This document shows positions 17,658 through 25,884 of a stretch of DNA of 64,000 nucleotides, in pieces. This stretch comes from Mesorhizobium ciceri WSM4083 (lineage in GTDB: Bacteria > Pseudomonadota > Alphaproteobacteria > Rhizobiales > Rhizobiaceae): positions 1,057,070 through 1,121,069 of the forward strand of contig NZ_JAFG01000003.1 in the NCBI RefSeq assembly GCF_000519305.1. The letters run 5' to 3'. Made by a program: the position numbers and the translations under genes. Position 1 is the first letter of the stretch. Every line of letters begins with the position of its first letter. The notes beneath the pieces were generated by a model, which saw only the letters and a program-made list of their open reading frames with translations, did no database searches and was not told the origin of the DNA.

Positions 17658-18428
17658 CTAGATCGCAAGGGTGCTGTCGGCCGCTTTTTCGCCCAGATAG
17701 GCGCGGCGCACGGCGGGGTTCATCTGGATGTCCTGCGGCGAACCTTCGGCGAGGCTCTGCCCGCCATCGAGCACATGGATGCGCTGGCACACCCCCATGA
17801 TCACCTTCATATTGTGTTCGATCAGCAGCACGCCGCAGCCGAAGCGGGCCGGCAGTTCGGCGATGACCTCCATCAGCGCCTCGCACTCCGCGTCATTCAT
17901 GCCGGAGGCCGGCTCGTCGAGCAGCGCGAAGGACGGTTGCAAGGCGAGTGCCCGGGCAATGCCGACGCGCCGCTCGTCGCCATAGGAAAGGCTGTCGCAA
18001 CGGTGGTCGGCCTTCATGGCGAGGCCCATCCAGTCGAGAATGTCGAGCGCCCGCTCCCGGGCCTCCCGACGAGACAGCCCACTGCCGATCGCCGCAACGG
18101 AGAGGTTCTGCTCCACCGTCATCGTGCGGAATAGCCGCGCCGCCTGAAAGCTGCGACCGATACCGGCCTGGGCGATCTTGCGGGCGGTCAGCCGCGAGAC
18201 GTCGATGCCGTCAAGGCGGATGCTGCCGCTCGTCGGCCGCTGGAAGCCGCTCAGCACATTGACCATGGTCGTCTTGCCGGCGCCGTTCGGGCCGATGAGG
18301 CCGAGGACTTCGCCGCGCCTGAGTTCGAGGTCGACCCCGCTGAGCGCCCGGATGCCGCCAAAGGCGACGGCAACACCGCGCGCCTCCAGCCGTTCTTTCG
18401 ATCCCGATCTTTTCGATGGACGTGACAT
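17658..18428 (-). CDS. livG: ABC transporter ATP-binding protein (LivG family)
   Basis: A 256-residue ATPase for the Liv-type transporter. Walker A is GPNGAGKT (residues 46-53), the signature LSYGDERRVGIARAL and Walker B FALLDEPASGMND. The signature reads LSYGD rather than LSGGQ, as is common in LivG proteins. GEKAADSTLAI is the C-terminal tail. It is separated from livK by 95 bp containing a stem-loop. Confidence 0.93.
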   Translation of the reverse strand: MSRPSKRSGSKERLEARGVAVAFGGIRALSGVDLELRRGEVLGLIGPNGAGKTTMVNVLSGFQRPTSGSIRLDGIDVSRLTARKIAQAGIGRSFQAARLFRTMTVEQNLSVAAIGSGLSRREARERALDILDWMGLAMKADHRCDSLSYGDERRVGIARALALQPSFALLDEPASGMNDAECEALMEVIAELPARFGCGVLLIEHNMKVIMGVCQRIHVLDGGQSLAEGSPQDIQMNPAVRRAYLGEKAADSTLAI

Positions 18429-18481
18429 ACCGGGCGAGACCTATCCGTAAGCTCGACTATGAATTTGCCAGGAGTTTTGGT

Positions 18482-18513
18482 TCCGCCAGCCGCACCACCA
18501 TGCGGCCGGCGGA
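18482..18513 (-). other. Stem-loop between livK and livG
   Basis: A 13-bp stem with one mismatch (TCCGCCAGCCGCA pairing with TGCGGCCGGCGGA) and a 6-nt loop lies just past the livK stop. There is no T-run on the transcribed strand. Such hairpins after binding-protein genes commonly protect the upstream message and lower expression of the membrane components. Confidence 0.6.
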
Positions 18514-18523
18514 TCGCAGCCGG

Positions 18524-19720
18524 TTACTGACCGACGCGGAACAGGAGCTTCATGTCCGGCTTGAACGAGTTCCGGTAGACCTCGACGGCATGGAAGGAGC
18601 CGTTCTCGACCTTCATGATCAGCCAAGGGCGGTCGACCTGGATATGCAGCTGATCGGTAAACGAGGTCGGGCCGGCCGTGAACGGCTGGTCCTTGAAGGC
18701 GTTCATGACGCCGACCACCGCTTCGGATTCAGTCGTCTTCGCCTGCTCGACCGCATACGCCCACTGCTCGATGAGGCTGTAGCCCAGAACCGAGTAGGAG
18801 GAGACCGGCAGCTCGCCGTAACGCGCCTTGTGACTTTCAAGGAATTTGTTCATCTCCGGCCGCGGATCATCGCCGTAAAGCGACATGAAGGCGGGCAGGT
18901 AGAAATCCTTCAGGCCCGGTACGGCGTTGAGCCAATAATTGTCGACCATCGCCGTGTTGGCGAGGATCGGCTGGTCGATGCCGGCGGCGCGCAGCTGGCG
19001 CACGGCAGAGGCGCCACCCGGCGTGAACGAGCAGACGAAGACCGCGTCCGGCTGCTTTGCAAGCCCCTTGAGGCGGGTGATCTGCGAGGCGATCGACGGG
19101 TCGTCGTTCTTGAAGGTGTCATTGCCGAGGATCGTTTCCTCGCCGCCACCCGCGGCCCAGGCCGCGCGGAATCCGGCGCAGGCCGATTTGTTGTATTCGA
19201 TCGTAAGGTCTTCAAGCACGTAGACCGACTTCAGGTTCATCTTCTTCTGCGCATATTCGGCAATCGCGATGCCTTCCGACTGCGCCGCGCTGTTGGCGGT
19301 GAAGGTGAGCGGGCCGACGCCCTGCACGCCCATTTTCGGATCGGCGGCGCACAGGCTGAAGGCGATCTTGCCCGCCTGCTTGGCGGCAAGCGCCGACGGG
19401 GCGCCAAAATCGTAGTCACAGGAGACGACCAGCATGTCGACGCCGCCATCGACGAGTTGCGCGCCGACGGTTGCAGCGCGGGCCTGGTCCGTCTTGGTGT
19501 CCATGACGGAATACTCGATCTGGCGTCCCAGCAGGCCGCCAGCCTTGTTGATCTCCTCGATCTTCATGACCGCCGCCTTGAAGGGCGCGCTGTCGTAGTT
19601 CGAAAGCCAGCCGGATTCCGCGATGGCGAAGCCGATCTTGATCGGCTCTTCGGCACGCACGCCGGTCATAGGCAACAGAAGGGCGATTGCGGCCGAAGCG
19701 GCCACAGCAACAGATTTCAT
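18524..19720 (-). CDS. livK: ABC transporter substrate-binding protein (Liv type)
   Basis: A 398-residue periplasmic binding protein of the Leu/Ile/Val (type I) family. The Sec signal peptide spans about residues 1-23 (MKSVAVAASAAIALLL...GVRA, cut before EEPIKIGFAIAE). The mature protein has the family's alternating domains, for example GRQIEYSVMDTKTDQARAA. The ATG at 19720 has an AGGGGAA site and begins the signal peptide directly; ten extra upstream codons would spoil it. It is the first gene of the leftward operon from the divergent promoter. Confidence 0.93.
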   Translation of the reverse strand: MKSVAVAASAAIALLLPMTGVRAEEPIKIGFAIAESGWLSNYDSAPFKAAVMKIEEINKAGGLLGRQIEYSVMDTKTDQARAATVGAQLVDGGVDMLVVSCDYDFGAPSALAAKQAGKIAFSLCAADPKMGVQGVGPLTFTANSAAQSEGIAIAEYAQKKMNLKSVYVLEDLTIEYNKSACAGFRAAWAAGGGEETILGNDTFKNDDPSIASQITRLKGLAKQPDAVFVCSFTPGGASAVRQLRAAGIDQPILANTAMVDNYWLNAVPGLKDFYLPAFMSLYGDDPRPEMNKFLESHKARYGELPVSSYSVLGYSLIEQWAYAVEQAKTTESEAVVGVMNAFKDQPFTAGPTSFTDQLHIQVDRPWLIMKVENGSFHAVEVYRNSFKPDMKLLFRVGQ

Positions 19721-19772
19721 CGTCGTTCCCCTTGGCGGTGAGCAAGGCACCGCTTCAATTATTTTGCATATA

Positions 19773-19792
19773 GTCCTCTGTGGACAGAAGAC
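19773..19792. promoter_or_regulatory. 20-bp inverted repeat in the livK/livF divergent promoter, probable GntR operator
   Basis: GTCCTCTGTGGACAGAAGAC has two 9-bp arms with one mismatch around a 2-bp spacer. It sits 53 bp upstream of livK and 94 bp upstream of livF, next to AT-rich sequence (AATTATTTTGCATATA on one side, a T8 run on the other). Short inverted repeats of this type are typical sites of FCD-type GntR regulators, and the only such gene nearby is in this operon. Confidence 0.55.
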
Positions 19793-19885
19793 AGAATGCG
19801 GGTTAGATTTTTTTTGTCAACGGCAAAAATGCGGCGGGCCGTTCCGAGTTCGATCGGCGCCCACAGACCGTCAAAGGGGAACGAC

Positions 19886-20614
19886 ATGCTTGAAATACGC
19901 GGCCTCACCGCCGGCTATGGCCGGCTTGCTGCCCTGAAATCGATCGATCTGGAGGTCAGAAAAGGCGAGATCATTTTCGTCGTCGGCCCCAATGGCGCCG
20001 GCAAATCCACGCTTCTGAAGTCAATTTCCGGGCTCATGGCGCCGACCGGCGGCACGCTTGCCTTCAATGGCGAGTCGATCGCCGGCCAGGCGCCGGAAAA
20101 GCTATGCCGGAAAGGCCTGGCACTGGTGCCGGAAGGCCGCAGCATCTTTCGGACACTGACGGTTCGGGAAAACCTGCTGCTCGGCGGCATGATCCGCAAG
20201 GACAAGGCTGAAGCGGCCGCCGATCTGGAACGGGTTCTGGAAATCTTTCCGATCCTCAAGACCCGCTACCGCGGCGTTGCCGGCCACCTTTCCGGCGGCG
20301 AGCAGCAGCAGCTTGCCATCGCCCGCGCTATCCTGCAGCGCCCGTTGCTGATGATGATCGATGAACCGTCGCTTGGCCTTGCGCCGCTGGTGATCGACCA
20401 GGTCTACGAAAGCCTCCGCCAGCTTAACGCCAGCGGGCTGACCCTGCTCGTCGTCGAACAGTCCACCGCCCGCATTCTCGACCTCGCTTCCCGCGTCTAC
20501 GTGCTGCGCAACGGCCATGTCGCGCTGGAGGGTTCGGCAAGCGAGCTTGCAGACGGGCATGCGCTGGAAGAGGCCTATTTCGGCTATGGTGACCGTCAGA
20601 CGGCGCACGCATAA
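19886..20614 (+). CDS. livF: ABC transporter ATP-binding protein (LivF family)
   Basis: A 242-residue second ATPase of the Liv-type transporter. Walker A is GPNGAGKS around residue 34-41, the signature LSGGEQQQLAIARAI, Walker B LLMMIDEPSLGLAP. The LivF-typical GLALVPEGRSIFRTLTVRENL segment is present. The ATG at 19886 follows AAAGGGGAAC and begins the ABC domain. It is divergent from livK-livG, unusual for a Liv system and tying lhgO to the same promoter. Confidence 0.93.
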   Translation: MLEIRGLTAGYGRLAALKSIDLEVRKGEIIFVVGPNGAGKSTLLKSISGLMAPTGGTLAFNGESIAGQAPEKLCRKGLALVPEGRSIFRTLTVRENLLLGGMIRKDKAEAAADLERVLEIFPILKTRYRGVAGHLSGGEQQQLAIARAILQRPLLMMIDEPSLGLAPLVIDQVYESLRQLNASGLTLLVVEQSTARILDLASRVYVLRNGHVALEGSASELADGHALEEAYFGYGDRQTAHA

Positions 20615-20637
20615 TCAGGCAGGCAAGGACTACAACC

Positions 20638-21831
20638 ATGATTTTCGACTATTGCGTCGTCGGCGGCGGCATCGTCGGCCTGGCGACGGCCATGCGGCTG
20701 CTTGAGACATATCCCGGCTGCAGCCTGATCCTGCTGGAGAAGGAGGAGGCTCTCGGCAAGCACCAGACCGGCCACAACAGTGGTGTCATCCATGCCGGCA
20801 TCTACTATCCGCCAGGTAGCCTGAAGGCCGAGCTCTGCCGCAAAGGCGCGGATGCCACCAAGGCCTTCTGCCAGGAGAACGGCATCCGCTTCGATGTCTG
20901 CGGCAAACTGCTCGTCGCCACCTCCGCGCTCGAAGTGCAGCGCATGGAGGCGCTCTACGAACGCTCGAAGCAGAACACGATCGAAGTCCAGCGCGTCAGC
21001 GAGGGTGAATTGAAGGAGCGGGAACCGAACATCCGCGGTCTCGGCGCGCTTTTCGTGGCCTCGACCGGCATCGTCAGCTATGCCGATGTCTGCCAGGCCA
21101 TGGGGCGGCGCATCAAGGCGCTGGGCGGCGAGATCCGCCTGTCGACGCGCGTCACCGGCATTCGCGAAGTCATCGATTCCGTCGATATCGCGTCGGCCGG
21201 CGAAAACTGGCAGGCGAAGAAACTGGTGGTCTGCGGCGGTCTCCAATCGGACCGGCTGGCCGTGCTCGCCGGGCTTTCGATCGAGCATCGCATCGTTCCC
21301 TTCCGCGGCGAATACTATCGCCTTCCCGCATCGAAGAACGACATCGTCCGCCATCTGATCTATCCCGTCCCGGATCCGGCCCTGCCCTTCCTCGGCGTGC
21401 ACCTGACGCGGATGATCGACGGCAGCGTCACGGTCGGGCCGAATGCCGTTATCGGTTTTGCCCGCGAGGGCTATCCACGGCTTTCGTTCAATGTTTCGGA
21501 CATGGCCGACTACGCGCTGTTTCCCGGCTTCTGGAAGACCGTGTTCGCCAACCGCGGATCCGCGGCAACGGAACTCCGCAACTCGCTCTGGAAGCCAGGC
21601 TATCTGGAGGAGTGCCGGAAGTACTGTCCGAGTCTCGACCTCGCCGACCTGCTCCCGCATGAAGCAGGCATCCGCGCGCAAGCCGTGCGCAAGGACGGTG
21701 CCCTCATCCATGATTTCCTGTTCGCACAAACGGACCGCATGCTGCACGTCTGCAACGCCCCTTCACCTGCCGCCACCTCGGCGATCCCGATTGCAGAGAT
21801 GATTCGAGATCGCCTCATGCAGGGCTGCTGA
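20638..21831 (+). CDS. lhgO: L-2-hydroxyglutarate oxidase/dehydrogenase
   Basis: FAD enzyme of 397 residues oxidising L-2-hydroxyglutarate to 2-oxoglutarate and passing electrons to the membrane quinone pool. The Rossmann motif VVGGGIVGLATAMRLLE starts at residue 7. The LhgO hallmark HQTGHNSGVIHAGIYYPPGS follows, and FRGEYYRL and YPVPDPALPFLGVHLT are also family features. It lies 23 bp after livF. E. coli groups lhgO with csiD and gabDTP for glutarate use; here gabD/gabT are on the other arm of the same divergent unit, while csiD is not seen in the window. Confidence 0.93.
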   Translation: MIFDYCVVGGGIVGLATAMRLLETYPGCSLILLEKEEALGKHQTGHNSGVIHAGIYYPPGSLKAELCRKGADATKAFCQENGIRFDVCGKLLVATSALEVQRMEALYERSKQNTIEVQRVSEGELKEREPNIRGLGALFVASTGIVSYADVCQAMGRRIKALGGEIRLSTRVTGIREVIDSVDIASAGENWQAKKLVVCGGLQSDRLAVLAGLSIEHRIVPFRGEYYRLPASKNDIVRHLIYPVPDPALPFLGVHLTRMIDGSVTVGPNAVIGFAREGYPRLSFNVSDMADYALFPGFWKTVFANRGSAATELRNSLWKPGYLEECRKYCPSLDLADLLPHEAGIRAQAVRKDGALIHDFLFAQTDRMLHVCNAPSPAATSAIPIAEMIRDRLMQGC

Positions 21832-22169
21832 AACGAGGCGGTACGCACTGGAGTCGCAACGCCCGCTGAACGCTGGAGTATCCGTCTTGGCCAAGTGGAC
21901 GCCGGCATTCTTGGCTGCGCAAAGATCTCAAGCAAAACGACGGCCGACGTCGTCGGCAGGGTTCGCTCCCAGCTTGCCGCAAATTTTGTTGACCGTCATA
22001 GGGGGCATAGCTGGACGACCTCCCTATGGTACCAGAATGGTACACGTCGATAGGATGCACTGACCCCAAGCCAGCTTAGCTTAGCTTAGCTTAGCTTAGC
22101 TTAGCTTAGCCTCGACGACGAAAGGTGGACGGTCTCTCATCGAAGTACCCTGGCTCGCAACTCAACATT
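21832..22169. other. 338-bp convergent intergenic region with pentamer repeat
   Basis: This lies between the 3' ends of lhgO and the LacI gene. I find no coding capacity. It contains ATGGTAC twice, 10 bp apart (22025 and 22035), and the (AGCTT)7 array annotated separately. Confidence 0.6.
22073..22110. repeat. Pentanucleotide tandem repeat (AGCTT)7AGC
   Basis: Seven perfect copies of AGCTT followed by AGC, 38 bp without interruption, in the convergent gap between lhgO and a LacI gene. Such arrays are prone to slippage. Read in another phase the unit is TTAGC, identical to the half-site of the palindrome upstream of the same LacI gene. Confidence 0.9.
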
Positions 22170-23174
22170 CTATCTAACTGGGGCGCAACTTTCACCAACC
22201 ACCAGCGCGGGCTGGAAGACGACATTGCGCGCCGGCAAGGTGACCTTATCTTCGATGCGATCGACTAGCATGCGCAGCGCTTCGTTTGTCATGTCGGCAA
22301 CGGGATGCTCTGTACGGGTAAGCCGCGGCTTCAACCCGCCTGCTCCAGCGACTGTGTCGGTCGACGCGATCGAGATGTCCTCGGGACAGCGCAGGCCAAG
22401 ATCGGCGACAGCGCGCATGACTCCAATTGCCATGACGCCATTGGCGACGTAAAGCGCCGTGGGCCGGGCCAACTGTCCAAGCAGGTCTCGCGCGACTGAA
22501 TAGGCTGTGTCTTCACGGAACTCGCCGGAACGGACATGCCCGGTTTTCGGAGCGAGGCCGCGCGCGGCCATTGCCTCAAGCATGCCTTGCAGCCTGCCGC
22601 TGCCAGTCGTTAATTGCGTTGGCCCCGTGATGGATCCGATTTCGCGGTGGCCAAGGTCCAGGAGGTAGTTGGTTGCCTGCTTGCCGGCCGACACATTGTC
22701 GATCGTGACGGTATCAACACCGGCATCTCCGATCGAACGGCCAAGCAGGACCACCGGCACGCCGCCCTCGAAATCCCTTCGTTGGTATTGGCTTTCGGGA
22801 CCTACCGGAACGAGGACCGACCCATCGCACCCTAGTGTTCGAATGCGCGAAAGAATGCGTTTTTCAATATCGGGCTTCTCATCGCTGTTGAACAGCACGA
22901 GAGAGTAGCCCCAGGCGGCGACCGCCGCCTCGGCTGCTGTGACGATGCGGGCGTAAAACGGGTTTGCCAGATCCGCCACGGCAAGCGCGATCAGCTGGCT
23001 GCGCCCGCTGCGTAGATTCCGCGCGACCAACGAGGGCGCGTAGCGAAGGTCGCGAACCGCGGCAAGCACACGGCCCCGCAATTCCGGACTCACATAGGCA
23101 GTGTCGTTGACGACCGCGGACACCGTCGCCGTCGACACACCGGCAGCTCTTGCGACGTCTTTTATGGTGGCCAT
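22170..23174 (-). CDS. LacI-family transcriptional repressor (cassette A)
   Basis: A 334-residue LacI-family repressor. The N-terminal HTH is MATIKDVARAAGVSTATVSAVVNDTAYVSPELRGRV in outline, with the hinge helix at about residues 45-60. A periplasmic-binding-protein-like sugar-sensing domain follows (LIALAVADLANPFYARIV...). It is transcribed away from the cassette A binding-protein gene; the 179-bp gap holds two palindromes of the LacI-operator form. It probably controls itself and the transporter-MBL operon. Confidence 0.93.
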   Translation of the reverse strand: MATIKDVARAAGVSTATVSAVVNDTAYVSPELRGRVLAAVRDLRYAPSLVARNLRSGRSQLIALAVADLANPFYARIVTAAEAAVAAWGYSLVLFNSDEKPDIEKRILSRIRTLGCDGSVLVPVGPESQYQRRDFEGGVPVVLLGRSIGDAGVDTVTIDNVSAGKQATNYLLDLGHREIGSITGPTQLTTGSGRLQGMLEAMAARGLAPKTGHVRSGEFREDTAYSVARDLLGQLARPTALYVANGVMAIGVMRAVADLGLRCPEDISIASTDTVAGAGGLKPRLTRTEHPVADMTNEALRMLVDRIEDKVTLPARNVVFQPALVVGESCAPVR

Positions 23175-23184
23175 CTGCTCTCTT

Positions 23185-23200
23185 AGCTAATCGTTTAGCT
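23185..23200. promoter_or_regulatory. LacI-type operator, site 1 (cassette A)
   Basis: AGCTAATCGTTTAGCT is a 16-bp palindrome with mismatches only at the two bases flanking the central CG. The central CG and AT-rich arms are the usual form of LacI-family operators. It begins 11 bp upstream of the repressor's own start, so autoregulation is likely. Confidence 0.65.
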
Positions 23201-23283
23201 GTCTCTTGGCGCCAATCTCTCGCCTATTTTGTGCTCCATTGCACGAATTTTCTTGCGAAGCCGCCTAAGATGGGAAAATCTAC

Positions 23284-23295
23284 CGAAACGGTTAG
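23284..23295. promoter_or_regulatory. LacI-type operator, site 2 (cassette A)
   Basis: CGAAACGGTTAG fits the core CTAANCGNTTAG of site 1 at all but one fixed position. It lies 59 bp upstream of the binding-protein ATG and 92 bp (centre to centre about 97 bp) from site 1, a layout allowing control of the rightward operon and possible looping. Confidence 0.5.
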
Positions 23296-23353
23296 GCGGT
23301 TATCAGCTTTGAATCTGAAGATGCGCGTCCAACCTCACAAGGGAGAGAGAACA

Positions 23354-24295
23354 ATGAAAAACCTGACGTTCGGCGTTTTCGCCGTGGCCCTAGCATTGTC
23401 CGGCGCTCACGCCAGCGCGGCCGACAAGCCGCTGCTCGGCATCGTGTCGATCAGCGCCACGGAAGCCAACAATGTCCGCTATATCCAGGGCGCGACCAAA
23501 GCAGCCGACGAACTCGGTTGGAAAGTTACCGTGGTCGACGCGGCGGGCAATGCAGACCAGGCCAACGCCGCCATCCAGAACTTTGCGCAGCTGGGCGCGC
23601 ATGCCATCGTTGACATGGTGTTCCCGTTCTCTTCGATCGGCGCCGGGCTAGCCGCAGCTGGTTCCGCGAGCATTCCCGTAGTCACGTGGGGGGGTGGGCT
23701 GGGCGGCACCGTTGCCGCCACCAACGGCTCGGGCGGCCCGATGGCCATCCCGGTCGTGGACCTGATGCTCAAAAACATGAACGGCAAGGGCTCCATTCTT
23801 GCCCTCACGTATCACACGGGTGAAGTTTGCCGAAACCGCGAGCAGGTCATGGATGAAATGGCCGCCAAATATCCCGACATCAAGGTGACCAAAAACGAAG
23901 TGCGCATTCCCGGCTACTTTGAAGATGGCGCGCAGTACGCCAATGCATGGCTCGCCTCGCATCCGGCAGGCGCTGAAAACCTGGCGATCTGGGGCTGCTG
24001 GGATGATCCTGCAATCGGCGCGATCGGCTCACTGCGTGCTCAGAACCGCACCGATGTGATGGTGTATGGCATCAACGGAAATGCCCAGGCTCTTGAAAAT
24101 ATCAAAAATGGCTTCATGACCGCAACGGCATGGCAAGACAGCTACACCGAAGGCTACAATATGGCAAAGATGGTTGAAGAGATCACGGCCGCCGGGAAGA
24201 GCTGGACGCCGAAAGCCGCCGAAGTGCCGGCGGTGCTGGTGACCAAGGATACAGTGGCGGATTTTCTGACCAAGCATCCTGACGCGATCCAGTAG
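23354..24295 (+). CDS. CUT2-type sugar ABC transporter substrate-binding protein (cassette A)
   Basis: A 313-residue periplasmic binding protein of the ribose/xylose (Peripla_BP_4) type. A signal peptide spans residues 1-23 (MKNLTFGVFAVALALSGAHASA, cut before ADKP). It is short for the family and shares unusual features with the cassette E protein: a Cys in HTGEVCRNRE and another in IWGCWDDPA, plus NGNAQALENIKNG. GGGAGAGAGA precedes the ATG. It opens the operon of binding protein, ATPase, permease and MBL hydrolase. Ligand unknown. Confidence 0.92.
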   Translation: MKNLTFGVFAVALALSGAHASAADKPLLGIVSISATEANNVRYIQGATKAADELGWKVTVVDAAGNADQANAAIQNFAQLGAHAIVDMVFPFSSIGAGLAAAGSASIPVVTWGGGLGGTVAATNGSGGPMAIPVVDLMLKNMNGKGSILALTYHTGEVCRNREQVMDEMAAKYPDIKVTKNEVRIPGYFEDGAQYANAWLASHPAGAENLAIWGCWDDPAIGAIGSLRAQNRTDVMVYGINGNAQALENIKNGFMTATAWQDSYTEGYNMAKMVEEITAAGKSWTPKAAEVPAVLVTKDTVADFLTKHPDAIQ

Positions 24296-24338
24296 GCGCA
24301 GCCAGCTTTTGACCGATAGTGTAACAGGAGATGCGGCA

Positions 24339-25868
24339 TTGGCGATGGGGGCGCCCGTGGTGCCTCCATTTCTTGTCGTACGCAACATCAGCAAGGCCTT
24401 CGGTGGCGCCAAAGCATTGCGAAATGCTTCCCTCGACATTATCGCGGGGGAGGTTCACGGGCTGGTCGGCGCCAATGGGGCGGGCAAGTCGACGATGATC
24501 AGGATTCTCGCCGGCCTCAACCATCCGGATCAGGGGTCGATCGAGATCGATGGGCACACAGTCGGCATCGAGACGGCGCACTGCGCGACCGCATTCGGCA
24601 TGAGCTTTATTCACCAGGAACTGGCGTTCGTTCCGGGGATGACTGTCCTCCAGAACATTATGCTCGGCGTGCCAAAACGATCGCGCTTCGGCTTGACAGA
24701 CTGGGCGGCCATCGCCCGCGATGTCGAGCCCATCGCAAGACGCGTCGGCATCACCGCCTCGCTCAATGCGAATGTGAAAGGGTTGTCGACCGCCGAAAAC
24801 TGGTTGATCAATATCTGTCGCGCGCTGGTCCGCAAATCGCGACTTATCGTGATGGACGAGCCGACCGCCTCTCTCTCCGCCGCCGAGAGCGAGAAGCTCT
24901 TCGCTATCATCAAGGACCTCTCGGCATCCGGCGTGGCCGTACTTTACGTCTCGCACCGCCTGGATGAGATTCTGAAACTCTGCGATCGGGTGTCGGTATT
25001 GCGCGACGGCAATTCCGTCGCCGAATTCACCCGTGCTGGGTTGACCAGGAAGGCGTTGGTCGAGGCGATCGTCGGCTCTGCCCATGTCGGTAACGACAGT
25101 AGGCCTGAATATGCGCCGCAGACCCATGAGATCGTCCTGCGCGTTCAGAACCTGACACGCTTGCCCAAGGTGCGTGGCGTAAGTTTCGAACTTCGCCACG
25201 GCGAAGTTCTGGGCATCGGCGGCCTGGTCGGTGCCGGACGCAGTGAACTGGTGCGGCTGATCTATGGTGCCGATCGCGCCGACTCGGGCAGCATGACGTT
25301 CAGAGGCAAGCCCTACGCACCGAAATCGCCTCAAGCCGCGGTTGCCGCCGGGCTCGGCCTGGTGCCAGAGGAGCGGCGTACGGAAGGGCTTTTCCTGACG
25401 AAGAGCGTTGCCTTCAATCTTGGTCTGGTCAATTTGGACAAGCTTGTGCTCGGTCGCAGGGTGCCGCTTCTCAGCCGAAAGTCGCAGTCCTCGCTCGCTC
25501 GCGAGACGATGAAACTTCTGTCGATCAAGACGGCAAGCGTGGACAGCCCTGTTGGCCGGCTAAGCGGCGGCAACCAGCAGAAGGTGGTCATCGGCCGCTG
25601 GCTGCAGCGCGCGCCGCACATCCTCATTCTCGATGAACCGACCCGCGGGGTCGACATCGGTGCGCGTGCGGAGATCCACCGCCAAATCCGCGAACTCGCG
25701 GCGGCAGGCATGGCGGTTCTCGTCATCTCATCCGAACCCGATGAACTGCCGGACCTTTGCGATCGCGTGCTGGTGATGGCGGAAGGCCTTATCGTTCGCG
25801 AAATGAGCGGCGCATCGATCTCGCGCTCCGCTATTGTCGAGGCAAGCTATGGTGAGCGGAGCCATTGA
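24339..25868 (+). CDS. CUT2-type sugar ABC transporter ATP-binding protein (cassette A)
   Basis: A tandem two-domain ATPase of the RbsA/XylG type, about 509 residues. The first domain has Walker A GANGAGKST and Walker B LIVMDEPTASLS, but a degenerate signature (LSTAENWLI). The second has the family's altered Walker A GLVGAGRSE and signature LSGGNQQKVVIGRWL, then LILDEPTRGVDIGAR. The start is uncertain: TTG at 24339 is 8 nt from AGGAG; ATG at 24345 is the alternative. It follows the binding protein by 43 bp and ends 16 bp before the permease. Confidence 0.9.
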   Translation: MAMGAPVVPPFLVVRNISKAFGGAKALRNASLDIIAGEVHGLVGANGAGKSTMIRILAGLNHPDQGSIEIDGHTVGIETAHCATAFGMSFIHQELAFVPGMTVLQNIMLGVPKRSRFGLTDWAAIARDVEPIARRVGITASLNANVKGLSTAENWLINICRALVRKSRLIVMDEPTASLSAAESEKLFAIIKDLSASGVAVLYVSHRLDEILKLCDRVSVLRDGNSVAEFTRAGLTRKALVEAIVGSAHVGNDSRPEYAPQTHEIVLRVQNLTRLPKVRGVSFELRHGEVLGIGGLVGAGRSELVRLIYGADRADSGSMTFRGKPYAPKSPQAAVAAGLGLVPEERRTEGLFLTKSVAFNLGLVNLDKLVLGRRVPLLSRKSQSSLARETMKLLSIKTASVDSPVGRLSGGNQQKVVIGRWLQRAPHILILDEPTRGVDIGARAEIHRQIRELAAAGMAVLVISSEPDELPDLCDRVLVMAEGLIVREMSGASISRSAIVEASYGERSH

Positions 25869-25884
25869 CCGGGAGGACGACCAG

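Noticed and set aside
22073..22110. CRISPR-like or telomere-like repeat
   Set aside because: The unit is 5 bp with no spacers; it is a simple microsatellite.
21832..22169. Insertion-sequence remnant in the lhgO-LacI gap
   Set aside because: No terminal inverted repeats, target duplication or transposase-like frame could be found.
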